A stretch of 64,000 nucleotides of DNA from Abyssalbus ytuae (GCF_022807975.1 NZ_CP094358.1:2852001-2916000); one strand, 5' to 3'. Positions 37,502 to 45,934 are shown, counted from the stretch's first letter. Numbers and translations: made by a program. Notes: a model not told the origin generated them from the letters alone.

Positions 37502-39085
37502 ATGGAACTTTTTCACACAAGCTATTTTGCTTTGTTTCTTATCATTTTAATTGGTTTTATAATAGGAAGGATTAAAATTAAAGGCATTTCATTAGATGTA
37601 TCTGCCGTTATTTTTGTCGCTCTTGTGTTTGGTCATTTCGGAATTATTATTCCAAAAGATTTTCAATACCTGGGATTGGTACTCTTCATTTTTACCATTG
37701 GTATTCAGTCCGGTCCGGGATTTTTTGAATCGTTTAAAAAAAACGGCAGGGAATTAACCGTATTGGCAAATATTCTTATCCTGAGTTCGGGGGTAATAAC
37801 ATTTTTAATTTATTATTTTTTCCATATAGATAAAAATTTATCTGTTGGTTTACTTACCGGTTCATTGACGAGCACCCCGGGTTTAGCGGCGGCAATAGAT
37901 ACCACCGGGTCGCCTTTGGCTTCAATAGGGTACGGTATAGGGTATCCTTTCGGGGTAATAGGGGTTATATTGTATGTGACTCTTTTACCACGTTTTCTTA
38001 AAATAAAAATCAAAGCAGAAGAAAAAAAATATAAAGAAGAGATCCTTACCAACTATCCGGAAATTTCAAGAAAAAATTTTATTGTGGATAATGAAAACGT
38101 AATTAATAAGTCTTTACAGGAACTTAATATACGTTTTATGACAAAAGCAGTTATTTCCAGGATTATGCATAACGGAATAGTAGTAACTCCCGACCCTAAA
38201 ACAGTATTGCAAAAAGGTGATATTATCAGGGCGGTAGGTACCGAAGAAGCCCTGGAACGGGTAAAATTGCTTATAGGCCATGAAACCGATAAAGAAATAC
38301 AACTCAGTGATAAGTACGATATACGCTCGGTGTTGGTTACAAACAAAGATGTAGTTAAAAAAACATTAGGTGAACTCGATATAATTAATGCATATAACGC
38401 CACTATTACACGGGTAAGGCGTACCGGTATTAATATATCTCCCAGCCCGTCGTTTAAATTACAATTCGGAGATAAGCTTATTATTGTGTCCAGAAAAGAG
38501 AATATGGATGAAGTGAGCCGTGTTTTTGGAGATGATAACAGTAAGCTTTCCAGTACCGACTTTTTTCCTATTGCCCTGGGGGTTATTTTGGGAATTTTAG
38601 TGGGTAAACTGAGCATCAATATAGGCTCATTTACCTTTGGCCTTGGTTTAACAGGTGGTATACTGCTGGTAGCACTTACTTTAGGCAGAACTGGCAAAAC
38701 CGGACCGGTTATGTGGACAATGACGGGAGCTGCTAATCAATTGTTACGCCAGTTCGGTTTACTTTTCTTTTTAGCTGCGGTAGGAACCAGTGCAGGATCA
38801 AGCCTTGTTGAAACTTTTAAAAATTATGGTGTAGAGTTATTTGTTTATGGAATAATTATTACTCTTTTACCTATGATCATAACTACCTTTATTGCCCGGA
38901 AGTTTTTGAAAATAAATATTTTAAGTTTATTAGGTATTTTAACAGGAAGTATGACCAGTACTCCCGGTCTGGCAGCCATTGATAATATGACCGATACCGA
39001 TGCCGCATCTATTGCTTATGCAACGGTTTATCCTATTGCAATGGTGCTTTTGATTATTGTGGTGCAAATATTGAGTTTGTTGTAG
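37502..39085 (+). CDS. AspT/YidE/YbjL-type transporter with two RCK_C domains
   Basis: This 527-residue inner-membrane protein has five or so helices, two cytoplasmic TrkA-C (RCK_C) domains at about 190-350, and five or so more helices. The duplicated membrane motif is clear: GLLTGSLTSTPGLAAAIDTTGS in the first half and GILTGSMTSTPGLAAIDNMTDT in the second. This is the aspartate-alanine exchanger superfamily; relatives carry dicarboxylates or amino acids, and the RCK_C domains sense a small ligand. It stands alone on the plus strand. The substrate cannot be predicted. Confidence 0.88.
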   Translation: MELFHTSYFALFLIILIGFIIGRIKIKGISLDVSAVIFVALVFGHFGIIIPKDFQYLGLVLFIFTIGIQSGPGFFESFKKNGRELTVLANILILSSGVITFLIYYFFHIDKNLSVGLLTGSLTSTPGLAAAIDTTGSPLASIGYGIGYPFGVIGVILYVTLLPRFLKIKIKAEEKKYKEEILTNYPEISRKNFIVDNENVINKSLQELNIRFMTKAVISRIMHNGIVVTPDPKTVLQKGDIIRAVGTEEALERVKLLIGHETDKEIQLSDKYDIRSVLVTNKDVVKKTLGELDIINAYNATITRVRRTGINISPSPSFKLQFGDKLIIVSRKENMDEVSRVFGDDNSKLSSTDFFPIALGVILGILVGKLSINIGSFTFGLGLTGGILLVALTLGRTGKTGPVMWTMTGAANQLLRQFGLLFFLAAVGTSAGSSLVETFKNYGVELFVYGIIITLLPMIITTFIARKFLKINILSLLGILTGSMTSTPGLAAIDNMTDTDAASIAYATVYPIAMVLLIIVVQILSLL

Positions 39086-39242
39086 CATAACATAATTATA
39101 TTCAAATAAAAAAGCGATCTTTTAATTAAAATTGGAATGCAATGGGGGTCATTGAAGGGAATTTATATTGATTCAACACCATATATGTTTAAAGGTAAAC
39201 ATATAATAAAAAATTGAAGGAGGATAATTTTCATTATAAATT

Positions 39243-39686
39243 TTAACCACTTTTTATTAATTCCATTTCTATATGATATTTGCTTTTATTGATTATTTTA
39301 AAACCAGATTTAAAGTAAAGTTTTTGAGCTTTAGTGTTTATTTTTAATACTTTTAATTTAATTACTTTTTTCTTATTTTCTTTTATAATAGAATTAATGA
39401 CGTAGGTGCCAATACCTAAATTTTGATGTTTTTTTTCTATAAGAATATTTTTTATAAAAATTTCATTTTCTAATTCCAATATTTCAAAATATCCGACACA
39501 ATTATTTAAGTATTTGATAATTTGAATGTTTTCAGGATGAAAATTTTTTGCATGAAGATTGAATTGTTCATTTTCATTCCAACCCCAAATATTTTCAATA
39601 TATGGTTTTAGAGAGTTTGATTTAATTATTAATGTCTTATTGAAATCATTGATATTTGCTTTTCTAAATGTTATTTTACATTTCAT
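39243..39686 (-). CDS. GNAT family N-acetyltransferase
   Basis: This 147-residue protein has GNAT hallmarks: a central beta strand region CVGYFEILELENEIFIKNILIE, the acetyl-CoA loop KKHQNLGIGTYVINSIIKEN (Q/RxxGxG/A type) and a C-terminal AQKLYFKSGFKIINKSKYHIEM. It would move an acetyl group to an amine of a small molecule, peptide or protein. It is the last gene of a minus-strand set, 10 nt after the PP-loop gene. Coding sequence is very A+T-rich and Lys/Asn/Ile-rich, more so than the housekeeping genes in this window. Confidence 0.85.
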   Translation of the reverse strand: MKCKITFRKANINDFNKTLIIKSNSLKPYIENIWGWNENEQFNLHAKNFHPENIQIIKYLNNCVGYFEILELENEIFIKNILIEKKHQNLGIGTYVINSIIKENKKKVIKLKVLKINTKAQKLYFKSGFKIINKSKYHIEMELIKSG

Positions 39687-39696
39687 TTAAATTAAT

Positions 39697-40875
39697 TTAA
39701 CATATTGTGAAGTATTTCCATTTTCCTATTAATTCTTCTGAAACAGGTTCGGTAACTTCAAAGCCCAGTTTTTCATCATAGTGGAATGGGGAAGTATTTA
39801 ATTTTGAAAGTTCTTTGAAACCATTAAGTAAATCAAATTCGTAGCCCGGTAAAATAGAGGATGTCATTTGTGAAAAATAATAGGGTACTGCCCGATTAAT
39901 TAATTTGTCAGCGTTTCGCTGTTCATAATTTTCTAATGAAAATTTAGGATAGCATCCATCAAGAATTTTTTTTGGAACTTCAAACAAGGGAAACCATAAT
40001 GGAATGTTATCAATTGTTCTTATAGGAAAAGGTAAAGGTAACTTTTTCTTCGTTATCTGAAAAAAGGATTCAGCTAATAAATCTTCTAAATTTAATCCAG
40101 TAACCATAGCTTGCGCATTATGTTTTTCAACATAATGTTGAAGTACTTTCCGGACAATTAATGTGCCTAATGCATCAATGTCACTATCTTCAAAAACTTC
40201 AAAAAAAGCCTCATCCCAATTTTCAGATCTTCGTTTTCCTATAATGTCGCATATTTCCCTACTTTCAACAAACTTTAATTCTACTCCAGCTTCATTACAA
40301 ATATATTTAGCTCTTTCTTTTGCAGAATCCCATACATTTAGTCCTGTGCACATTACTGCTATTATCTGATTTTTATCTATTTTATCACAGTTTATTAATG
40401 CCTTTAATAAAGTATTTGAATCTCCTCCTCCACTAATGCCAATAACTATTTTTCTATCATCAATATCAATAGAGTTAAAAAAATCATTTGTACATTTATA
40501 AATATATCTGAAACATTCATCAGGATTAAATTCAACATTAACGATTTCTTGAAAATTAGAAGATTGGAAGGTATATTCAGAACTAAAATTTTCATTTATA
40601 TTTTGAATTAAAATATCTTTATTTAAAATCTTGGAAAAATTTATATTTCTATTTGGTTGTAAAATTATTTCTACAATGTTATTGTCTTTTAAATCATTAA
40701 TAGTATGGGTATATACATCTTTAATTATTTCTAGCTCATTTTTGTTGTTTTTTTTATAGAAACATATAGATTGAAATGGAAGATTGTTGAATTTACATAA
40801 TTCAATCAATGTTATATTGTAATTGGGTATATCTAAACCAAATTTACCATGTGCAGTATTAAAAGTGATATCCAT
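39697..40875 (-). CDS. PP-loop adenylating enzyme with N-terminal beta-grasp-like domain
   Basis: This 392-residue protein has two parts. Residues about 1-85 (strand pattern FGLDIPNYNITLIELCKFNN to NNIVEIILQP) look like a beta-grasp fold of the ThiS/ubiquitin type. Residues about 115-392 are an adenine-nucleotide alpha-hydrolase domain with the PP-loop VIGISGGGDSN. The motif VTGLNLEDLLAESFF and the later IPLWFPLFEVPKK follow the TtuA/Ncs6/TtcA pattern (TGHNxDD, then PL..VPEKE), enzymes that adenylate a substrate and often transfer sulfur. The CxxC cluster ligands of TtuA are not seen. It lies between a 55-residue Cys peptide gene and a GNAT gene, suggesting peptide modification. Substrate and reaction are unknown. 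Confidence 0.8.
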   Translation of the reverse strand: MDITFNTAHGKFGLDIPNYNITLIELCKFNNLPFQSICFYKKNNKNELEIIKDVYTHTINDLKDNNIVEIILQPNRNINFSKILNKDILIQNINENFSSEYTFQSSNFQEIVNVEFNPDECFRYIYKCTNDFFNSIDIDDRKIVIGISGGGDSNTLLKALINCDKIDKNQIIAVMCTGLNVWDSAKERAKYICNEAGVELKFVESREICDIIGKRRSENWDEAFFEVFEDSDIDALGTLIVRKVLQHYVEKHNAQAMVTGLNLEDLLAESFFQITKKKLPLPFPIRTIDNIPLWFPLFEVPKKILDGCYPKFSLENYEQRNADKLINRAVPYYFSQMTSSILPGYEFDLLNGFKELSKLNTSPFHYDEKLGFEVTEPVSEELIGKWKYFTIC

Positions 40876-40890
40876 AGATTGTATTATTTA

Positions 40891-40918
40891 AGAGCATTTC
40901 GTATTCACGAAATGCTCT
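40891..40918 (-). promoter_or_regulatory. intercistronic 12-bp hairpin
   Basis: A perfect 12-bp stem (arms 40891-40902 and 40907-40918, outer sequence AGAGCATTTCG) with a 4-nt loop lies in the 64-bp gap between the small peptide gene and the PP-loop gene. No U-run follows on the minus strand. It would let most transcripts end or be trimmed after the peptide gene, giving more peptide than enzyme, a common design in peptide natural-product operons. Confidence 0.65.
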
Positions 40919-40939
40919 ATAATTAAACTAATTATTTTA

Positions 40940-41107
40940 TTACATTGAAATTACATCAGAACTTGTACCGCAAATACTACAAACCTTTGACTGAGTTAGA
41001 TAAGGTGAAGCATATTCATATGCTGATTTTACAGTAGTAATTTTTTTTGATGTTTGTAAAATGTTTGATTTCCCAAATTTGATTTGCTTTTTTAATGTCG
41101 TTTCCAT
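40940..41107 (-). CDS. 55-residue Cys-containing peptide, candidate modified-peptide precursor
   Basis: The ATG at 41107 opens a 55-residue frame: a basic, Lys/Thr/Ser-rich N-terminal part (METTLKKQIKFGKSNILQTS), a middle AYEYASPYLTQSK, and a C-terminus VCSICGTSSDVISM. It has no signal peptide or membrane segment. The size, the leader-like basic N-terminus, the compact Cys/Ser/Thr-rich tail, and the neighbouring PP-loop and GNAT genes resemble a ribosomally made, modified peptide precursor. The CSIC pair could instead bind metal. An A-rich stretch precedes the ATG, the common Bacteroidota ribosome-binding context. The coding claim rests on frame, composition and context only. Confidence 0.6.
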   Translation of the reverse strand: METTLKKQIKFGKSNILQTSKKITTVKSAYEYASPYLTQSKVCSICGTSSDVISM

Positions 41108-41548
41108 TTTTATTAATTTTATTTTTAATAATTAATTAATTCGATCTACTTATTTAAGGTCTTGTATCTCAAATTAAAGTTTAGTTGCAATTAGACCTTT
41201 GTTGATAATTATAATTTGCTAAAGAAATAAAAAGTCATTTTGTTTTATTCTGTAAGTCAGATGGTCATCTTTTTATCCCTGTCTATCTAAATTATTCGTA
41301 TCAACAGATTTATTTTAATTTTCTTTCCAGTTAATTAACTTTAAAAGTATGATACAATATAGAAAGTTGATTTTAATTTTTTTTACGGAAAAACCGCACA
41401 TTTAACGGTAGTAATTTACTTAAATACAGCTCATTGATTTTTTTGTTTTGCCTTTTATTTTGATTGATTTAGTTAATAGTGAGTAAGTATTGAATGTCTT
41501 AAAAGAAGAGGAAAAGAAAAAGCAAAAATGATATCATTAAACTAATAA
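41108..41548. other. A+T-rich upstream region of the peptide cassette
   Basis: This 440-bp stretch should carry the promoter of the minus-strand peptide/PP-loop/GNAT set. A minus-strand TTAATTTG at 41172-41179 resembles the -7 box used before susC, but I find no matching -33. No coding region, hairpin or repeat stands out. Confidence 0.4.
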
Positions 41549-41714
41549 TTATGCCTTACGGCCTAAAGTTTTTAATGAGGTGAAAATTTTTACAGCCTTA
41601 TTCATAACAGGTTCACTGGATTTTTCACTCAAAATACTTTTCATGAGCATTTGGTGCCAGTGGAATAGCTTTTCTTTGGTTAGGGGTTGAGTATAACTTT
41701 CCCTTACAAAAAAA
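41549..41714 (-). pseudogene. possible remnant of a Fic/DUF4172 protein
   Basis: On the minus strand one open piece reads YTQPLTKEKLFHWHQMLMKS and then loses similarity before a stop at 41549. The PLTxExLxxWHxxL segment is typical of Fic-family AMPylators with an N-terminal DUF4172 region. No start codon, no Fic motif HPFxxGNG and no longer frame are present, so at most a decayed fragment remains. The short match makes this tentative. Confidence 0.35.
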
Positions 41715-41765
41715 GATAGAATGCCTTTTTTTATTGAGATTATTTGGTACAGGTATTTTTAAAAC

Positions 41766-41801
41766 AAAAAGGCCTGCTCAGGTAAACCTGGCAGGCCTTT
41801 T
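41766..41801. terminator. rho-independent terminator after ssrA
   Basis: GGCCTGC (41771-41777) pairs with GCAGGCC (41791-41797), with an inner CAGG/CCTG stem. Flanking A5 and T4 runs make it usable in both directions. It lies 36 bp beyond the tmRNA 3' end. Confidence 0.85.
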
Positions 41802-41836
41802 ATTTTTTTAAAACCGCAGACAAACTGCGTTTGATG

Positions 41837-42233
41837 TGGAGTCGGAGAGATTCGAACTCTCGTCCAAACAAGCAATCAAAGTGCTTTCTACATGCTTAGT
41901 TTTCGTTTAATTTTAGACTTACAGCTGACCGAAAACCGCCTATTGCAAGCTTAGCTTCTTAGAATTTAAAACTGTGGCGAAGCTACACAGTTTCTATGTT
42001 GATTTTTATGGTGCCCCAAAACGGATCGCCATCAACAAGGGCTATCCAGGGACATCTCGCTTTCCCGCCTTGCGGGACCAGGCCAGGACTTACTATAATT
42101 CAGTCGGATTAGGCAGCAAGAGCGTAGTTATTCTCGCCATTTAAAAGTGTGAAGCAGATATTTACGAGCATTAACCTCATAGCTCGGCATGCTTACATTC
42201 CAATTAGACTCGCTGTCAAAACCAGTCGACCCC
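41837..42233 (-). ncRNA. ssrA: transfer-messenger RNA
   Basis: The minus strand begins GGGGTCGACTGGTTTTGACA and ends with the T-arm GAGAGTTCGAATCTCTC followed by CGACTCCA. The seven-base acceptor ends pair with one G-U. The internal reading frame is GGC GAG AAT AAC TAC GCT CTT GCT GCC TAA, giving the tag GENNYALAA after the tRNA-borne Ala. Pseudoknot-like repeats fill the rest. tmRNA rescues stalled ribosomes with SmpB and marks the nascent chain for ClpXP. The CCA end is apparently not encoded. The length of about 397 nt is usual for the phylum. Confidence 0.97.
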
Positions 42234-42265
42234 ATTTTCAATGAACTTATTTTTAATAAGGAAGG

Positions 42266-42273
42266 CAAATTTA
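42266..42273 (-). promoter_or_regulatory. -7 element of the ssrA promoter
   Basis: On the minus strand TAAATTTG matches TAnnTTTG exactly, 32 bp before the mature tmRNA 5' end, leaving room for a short precursor leader that is trimmed off. Confidence 0.5.
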
Positions 42274-42530
42274 CAATTTTTTCCTTTTAAAAAATTCTTA
42301 CATACAATTTCTATCAAATTATATGCCATTTATTTTTAGATTATCACTGTGTCAGAATGACTCTTTCTTATTTTGGCACGACCTTACTTTATCTGCTATA
42401 TTATGTATGTTTTTGGGAGAATTTATTTGGAAGATGTTTAAAATACATAAAAATGTAGTGAGTTATTAACAAAACGTTATTTCATTGAAAATTTATAGTA
42501 TATTTAGCCATCAACTTTTAACAGGAATTG

Positions 42531-42800
42531 ATGAAAATCAATTGGATTTCTGAAAGTTCAGAAGCAATAACAGACACAAAAGAGCTCATTGACCTGGAGT
42601 ATTCCCTGCGTAAATCGATTACACGGTTTTTACTTAAATATCCTTACTTACATTGTTTTGAAGATTTTAGTTGTTATGTTTTCAACTTTAATGTTGATAC
42701 TCATAAACTAACTATTTCCAAGGCAACGCCGGAACCTTTCCATTCTAAGTTTAAAAAGGTTTTTAAAATGCATCCTGATTTTTATAAGGTTTTTGATTAA
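42531..42800 (+). CDS. hypothetical protein
   Basis: About 89 residues from the ATG at 42531 (a TTG directly before it is also in frame). The sequence has an N-terminal helix region (DTKELIDLEYSLRKSITRFL), aromatic and Cys residues (YLHCFEDFSCYVFNFN) and ends in PDFYKVFD. I do not recognise a family. It has no signal peptide or membrane helix. Its 3' end overlaps the convergent DUF1361 gene by 38 bp, which is unusual but possible. The coherent start context and composition favour a real gene. Confidence 0.5.
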   Translation: MKINWISESSEAITDTKELIDLEYSLRKSITRFLLKYPYLHCFEDFSCYVFNFNVDTHKLTISKATPEPFHSKFKKVFKMHPDFYKVFD

Positions 42801-43434
42801 GATTTAGTTTTGTTATTTCATTCGTAACGTTAAAAGTTAACCATACCAATCCGCCAAATCCAAAAGTTACTCCCCATGTTTTTAAATGTTTAAACGGATA
42901 CATAATTCTATGATAAACCTCTGTTATAATTAATTCAGGGCTGGTAAGCATATCCCATGAATTATACCTCAAAAACCTGCCTAAATATATTCCGAAGCCA
43001 CATAAAATTGAAACGGCCAGCATAAGAATTAAAAGTTTTTTTACCGATAGATAAGGTGAGAGAATTTTTTGCATTTTTATCATAGAAATTATTCCCAGTA
43101 TTAACCCGTTAAATGAAAATGAAATGAGCAGTAATATATCAAACCAGACAGGCATGGGCGATGACAATTTGAAATGAACAAAATCGGTTAAAATATAAGG
43201 TGAATTGGGTAAAAATAAAATCCAAAAGATGAAACCTGCAAAAAACAAAACTTTGTTATGCTTCACTAAATTAGATTTATCGATAATTATTGTAACAAAT
43301 AATGGTATTGCTGCCAAAATAAGATTCCATACCAAAAATGAATAAAATACAGAATGGGTTAAAAATATCCTGAAAAATAATAATAGCAGGCTAAAAATTA
43401 TACTCAGTATAAGATAAAGATGAATATTTTTCAT
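42763..43434 (-). CDS. DUF1361 family membrane protein
   Basis: This 223-residue protein has about seven predicted membrane helices. The family signature is visible as FWILFLPNSPYILTDFVHF and GFGIYLGRFLRYNSWDMLTSP; DUF1361 proteins have no established activity. The 3' end overlaps the hypothetical plus-strand gene by 38 bp. It follows creD by 90 nt on the same strand and may share its transcript. Confidence 0.8.
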   Translation of the reverse strand: MKNIHLYLILSIIFSLLLLFFRIFLTHSVFYSFLVWNLILAAIPLFVTIIIDKSNLVKHNKVLFFAGFIFWILFLPNSPYILTDFVHFKLSSPMPVWFDILLLISFSFNGLILGIISMIKMQKILSPYLSVKKLLILMLAVSILCGFGIYLGRFLRYNSWDMLTSPELIITEVYHRIMYPFKHLKTWGVTFGFGGLVWLTFNVTNEITKLNLNQKPYKNQDAF

Positions 43435-43524
43435 ATAGATTAGATTAAAGTGTTTGAAGGAAACGAAAAAACAGCTCTCCTTTTATTCGGGTTTGAAAAG
43501 GAGAGCAAAATCCAATAAAAACAA

Positions 43525-44949
43525 TTAACCGTTATTCCAGTCAATTTTTCTGGAGAAAAACATTACCGTGGAAAGAATAATGAACAAGCCAATACTTCCC
43601 ACTAGGAGAGCATAATTTTCCAGTTGAATAATAACAAAAATAAAGCCGTAAAGTGCTGTTAAGGATAGACCGATAAAGAGCGGAAATTTATAGTTTTTTA
43701 AAATTGATTTTGAGTACAAACTTATAAGAATAACAACGGCACCTCCTGAAATGAGGTATGCTGTAAGGTAGCTGCTATGCTCGGTCAGAGAAATTAGTAA
43801 GGTATAAAACATAGTAAGTGCCAGACCGATCATTAAATACTGAAACGGGTGAATATTTATTTTACTGAGTGTTTGAATGAGGAAAAATATGAGGAAAGTT
43901 AGTGATATGACCATAAAACCATATTTGGTGGTTCTCTCACTTTTCTGATATTCATCTACAGGTACTATGAGTTTTACACCAAATGCAAATTCTAACAGGT
44001 TGGGCAAGGAGCCAAAAAATTCCTGTTCAAACTGTCGGTTAATCTGCAAAATTTCCCAATCGGCAGTAAAGCCATCTTTAGTTATACTTTCTTTTTCATT
44101 ATTTAATCGTAAAAAGTTACCGAAAAAGCTTGGAGAATGCCAGTTGGATGTCATAGAAACCCTGGTTTCTTTCCCAATGGGGATAAAGCTTATTTGCTCA
44201 CTGCCATTTACATTAAAATTAAATTCAAATTTTACCGGTACTTCCTTTGGGATGGAAGATTCATCTAAAAAACCACTTTCCAGATATTGAAACTTAATGG
44301 CTTTCCCATAGTTGGGATATTTGTTATAGTCGTAGTAAGCAGTTTCAATAGTATTATAGCCGGTAGTTGATTTGTTATATTTTGGCACAAATGAATAGGC
44401 TTTATCATTAAGCTTAATTTTCACCTGGTTTCTGATCCCTTTTAAGTTTGATGAGTTAATTACCACAGTAGCTTTTTCCCATATAATGTCTTCATTTTTA
44501 ATTCCTTCAGAGGTAAAATCGGGGAGGGTGAATTCTCCTTTAAAGTCCATTTTAGAATGAAAAACGGTAGAAGTGTAAATACTCCTTTTTTTAGCTTCGG
44601 CCTTAACATCAGCTTTTATGGTCAGGTTTTCAGGAAAAAAGTAAGCTTCACGTATTTCTACTTGTTGCTCTTTGGTAGCGAGGCCGGTTTTCTGGTCCAC
44701 TTTTACGGTTTCCTTATAATGCCTGTAAGGTATTTTAAGTATAGGCCCATACAATACCACTTCATTACCCCATTTTTCGTTTATTTCGTTTATTACATCT
44801 GCTTTTCGGTGAGATCGTTCTTTAATTAAACTTTCCACATAAAATAATGGAATAAGCAGAATGAGGGTTAAAAAACCTATCATAAACATTCTTGCGGTTA
44901 TTGAATTTTTAATCCAATGGCCAAATCGGTTGTTTTTTTGTGTTTCCAT
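43525..44949 (-). CDS. creD: CreD family inner-membrane protein
   Basis: This 474-residue protein has an N-terminal membrane helix (MFMIGFLTLILLIPLFYVES), a large periplasmic part (about 40-325, with NEINEKWGNEVVLYGPILKIPY) and four to six C-terminal helices starting at GFMVISLTFLIFFLIQTLS. The YQKSERTTKYG segment before the helices is typical of CreD. In Gammaproteobacteria CreD belongs to the CreBC regulon and affects envelope stress and beta-lactam response. Here there is no CreBC; instead a winged-helix regulator gene lies just upstream, and a palindromic motif 12 bp before the start is shared with that regulator's operon. Confidence 0.9.
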   Translation of the reverse strand: METQKNNRFGHWIKNSITARMFMIGFLTLILLIPLFYVESLIKERSHRKADVINEINEKWGNEVVLYGPILKIPYRHYKETVKVDQKTGLATKEQQVEIREAYFFPENLTIKADVKAEAKKRSIYTSTVFHSKMDFKGEFTLPDFTSEGIKNEDIIWEKATVVINSSNLKGIRNQVKIKLNDKAYSFVPKYNKSTTGYNTIETAYYDYNKYPNYGKAIKFQYLESGFLDESSIPKEVPVKFEFNFNVNGSEQISFIPIGKETRVSMTSNWHSPSFFGNFLRLNNEKESITKDGFTADWEILQINRQFEQEFFGSLPNLLEFAFGVKLIVPVDEYQKSERTTKYGFMVISLTFLIFFLIQTLSKINIHPFQYLMIGLALTMFYTLLISLTEHSSYLTAYLISGGAVVILISLYSKSILKNYKFPLFIGLSLTALYGFIFVIIQLENYALLVGSIGLFIILSTVMFFSRKIDWNNG

Positions 44950-44961
44950 TTCTTTTTATTT

Positions 44962-44983
44962 AAAGTACTTTGAATTTCAAAGT
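44962..44983. promoter_or_regulatory. shared palindromic motif, site 1 (creD)
   Basis: The site reads AAAGTACTTTG, five bases, CAAAGT on the plus strand, 12 bp before the creD ATG. It contains a 10-bp palindrome (AAAGTACTTT) overlapping a spaced repeat ACTTTG/CAAAGT. An identical arrangement stands at 45913-45934 before the regulator operon. The winged-helix protein encoded between them is the likely binder. Confidence 0.65.
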
Positions 44984-45001
44984 TTAAGATTAAAAAAATA
45001 T

Positions 45002-45295
45002 TTATTTATTACTTATTAATTTTTCCAGTGCATCAATATGTTTTTTAAATTCTTTACGGCCAAGTGTAGTGACTGAATATCGTGTATTGGGTTTCCGGCC
45101 GATAAATTGTTTTTGTATGTTTATATATTCTTCTTTTTCCAAAGCTTTTAAATGACTTGCCAGATTACCATCGGTAACTGAAAGCATTTCTTTTAGTGTA
45201 TTAAATTCTGCGTATTCATTTACCATTAAAACAGCCATAATACCCAGACGGATTCTATGGTCAAATGCTTTATTTATATTGTTTATTATCCCCAA
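45002..45295 (-). CDS. winged-helix transcriptional regulator
   Basis: This 97-residue protein is a single winged helix of the HTH_34/MarR-like type: NKAFDHRIRLGIMAVLMVNE (helix 1), EFNTLKEMLSVTDGNLASHLKALEKEEYI (recognition helix) and the wing IGRKPNTRYSVTTLGRKEF. The start appears to be TTG at 45295, 2 nt after the stop of the membrane protein gene, so translation is likely coupled. No ATG is in frame upstream. It probably regulates its own operon and creD through the motif at 45913 and 44962. Confidence 0.85.
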   Translation of the reverse strand: MGIINNINKAFDHRIRLGIMAVLMVNEYAEFNTLKEMLSVTDGNLASHLKALEKEEYINIQKQFIGRKPNTRYSVTTLGRKEFKKHIDALEKLISNK

Positions 45296-45297
45296 TT

Positions 45298-45909
45298 TTA
45301 TTTCTTTCTGTCATATTTAAAATGCATCAAAGTTCCATAAATTATGTGTAAAATACCAAAACCCAGAACCCAAAGCCAAAATCCAAAACCCGGGATGAAA
45401 GCACAAATCAACCCCAAAACAATTTCACCTATTCCTAAATACCTGATATATCCTAATGTATATTTTGACGCATTTATAAGGGCAAGACCATAAAAAATGA
45501 GCATTAAAGCTGCAGTTTGTCCGTATTTTTGCTGATTAAGTATGATTAAAATATAAATTCCACCTGTTATTAACGGAATCAAAAAATTAATCACAAGTCT
45601 TTTGGAAGAACTGTCCCATATTTTTTCACCATTTTTTTTGGCCTTTGCAGTACTCAATAAGATAGCGGTAACTATACTTGCCAATGCAACCAAAGCAAGA
45701 TCAAGCATAACAAGCCTAAAAATGTGCCCGTCTAAAATTAAATATCCTCTATGGCTATTGGAAACAAGTTTATAAGCTATAAAAGCACCGATCAATGCAT
45801 AAATACCAGCAAGTATTCCGGACAAACCACTTAACGATATAAAACGTGAAGAACGGTTCATCATGTTTTTAATCTCCGTAATGTCCTCAAGATATTTTTT
45901 AGATTCCAT
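45298..45909 (-). CDS. multispanning membrane protein, partner of winged-helix regulator
   Basis: This 203-residue protein has six predicted membrane helices (for example FISLSGLSGILAGIYALIGAFIAY, FLIPLITGGIYILIIL, GIGEIVLGLICAFIPGFGFWLWVLGFGILHIIYG). Charged segments at both ends are cytoplasmic. Such proteins with the N-terminal DITEIKNMMNRSSRFISLSG are commonly encoded with a small winged-helix protein in Bacteroidota. I do not know a function. It is the first gene of the two-gene unit, with the shared motif ending 3 bp before its start. Confidence 0.75.
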   Translation of the reverse strand: MESKKYLEDITEIKNMMNRSSRFISLSGLSGILAGIYALIGAFIAYKLVSNSHRGYLILDGHIFRLVMLDLALVALASIVTAILLSTAKAKKNGEKIWDSSSKRLVINFLIPLITGGIYILIILNQQKYGQTAALMLIFYGLALINASKYTLGYIRYLGIGEIVLGLICAFIPGFGFWLWVLGFGILHIIYGTLMHFKYDRKK

Positions 45910-45912
45910 TTT

Positions 45913-45934
45913 AAAGTACTTTGAAAAACAAAGT
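45913..45934. promoter_or_regulatory. shared palindromic motif, site 2 (regulator operon)
   Basis: AAAGTACTTTG, five bases, CAAAGT, the same as at 44962-44983, here 3 bp before the ATG of the membrane protein gene. Being so close to the start, binding would block initiation; the same placement at creD supports co-regulation. Confidence 0.65.
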
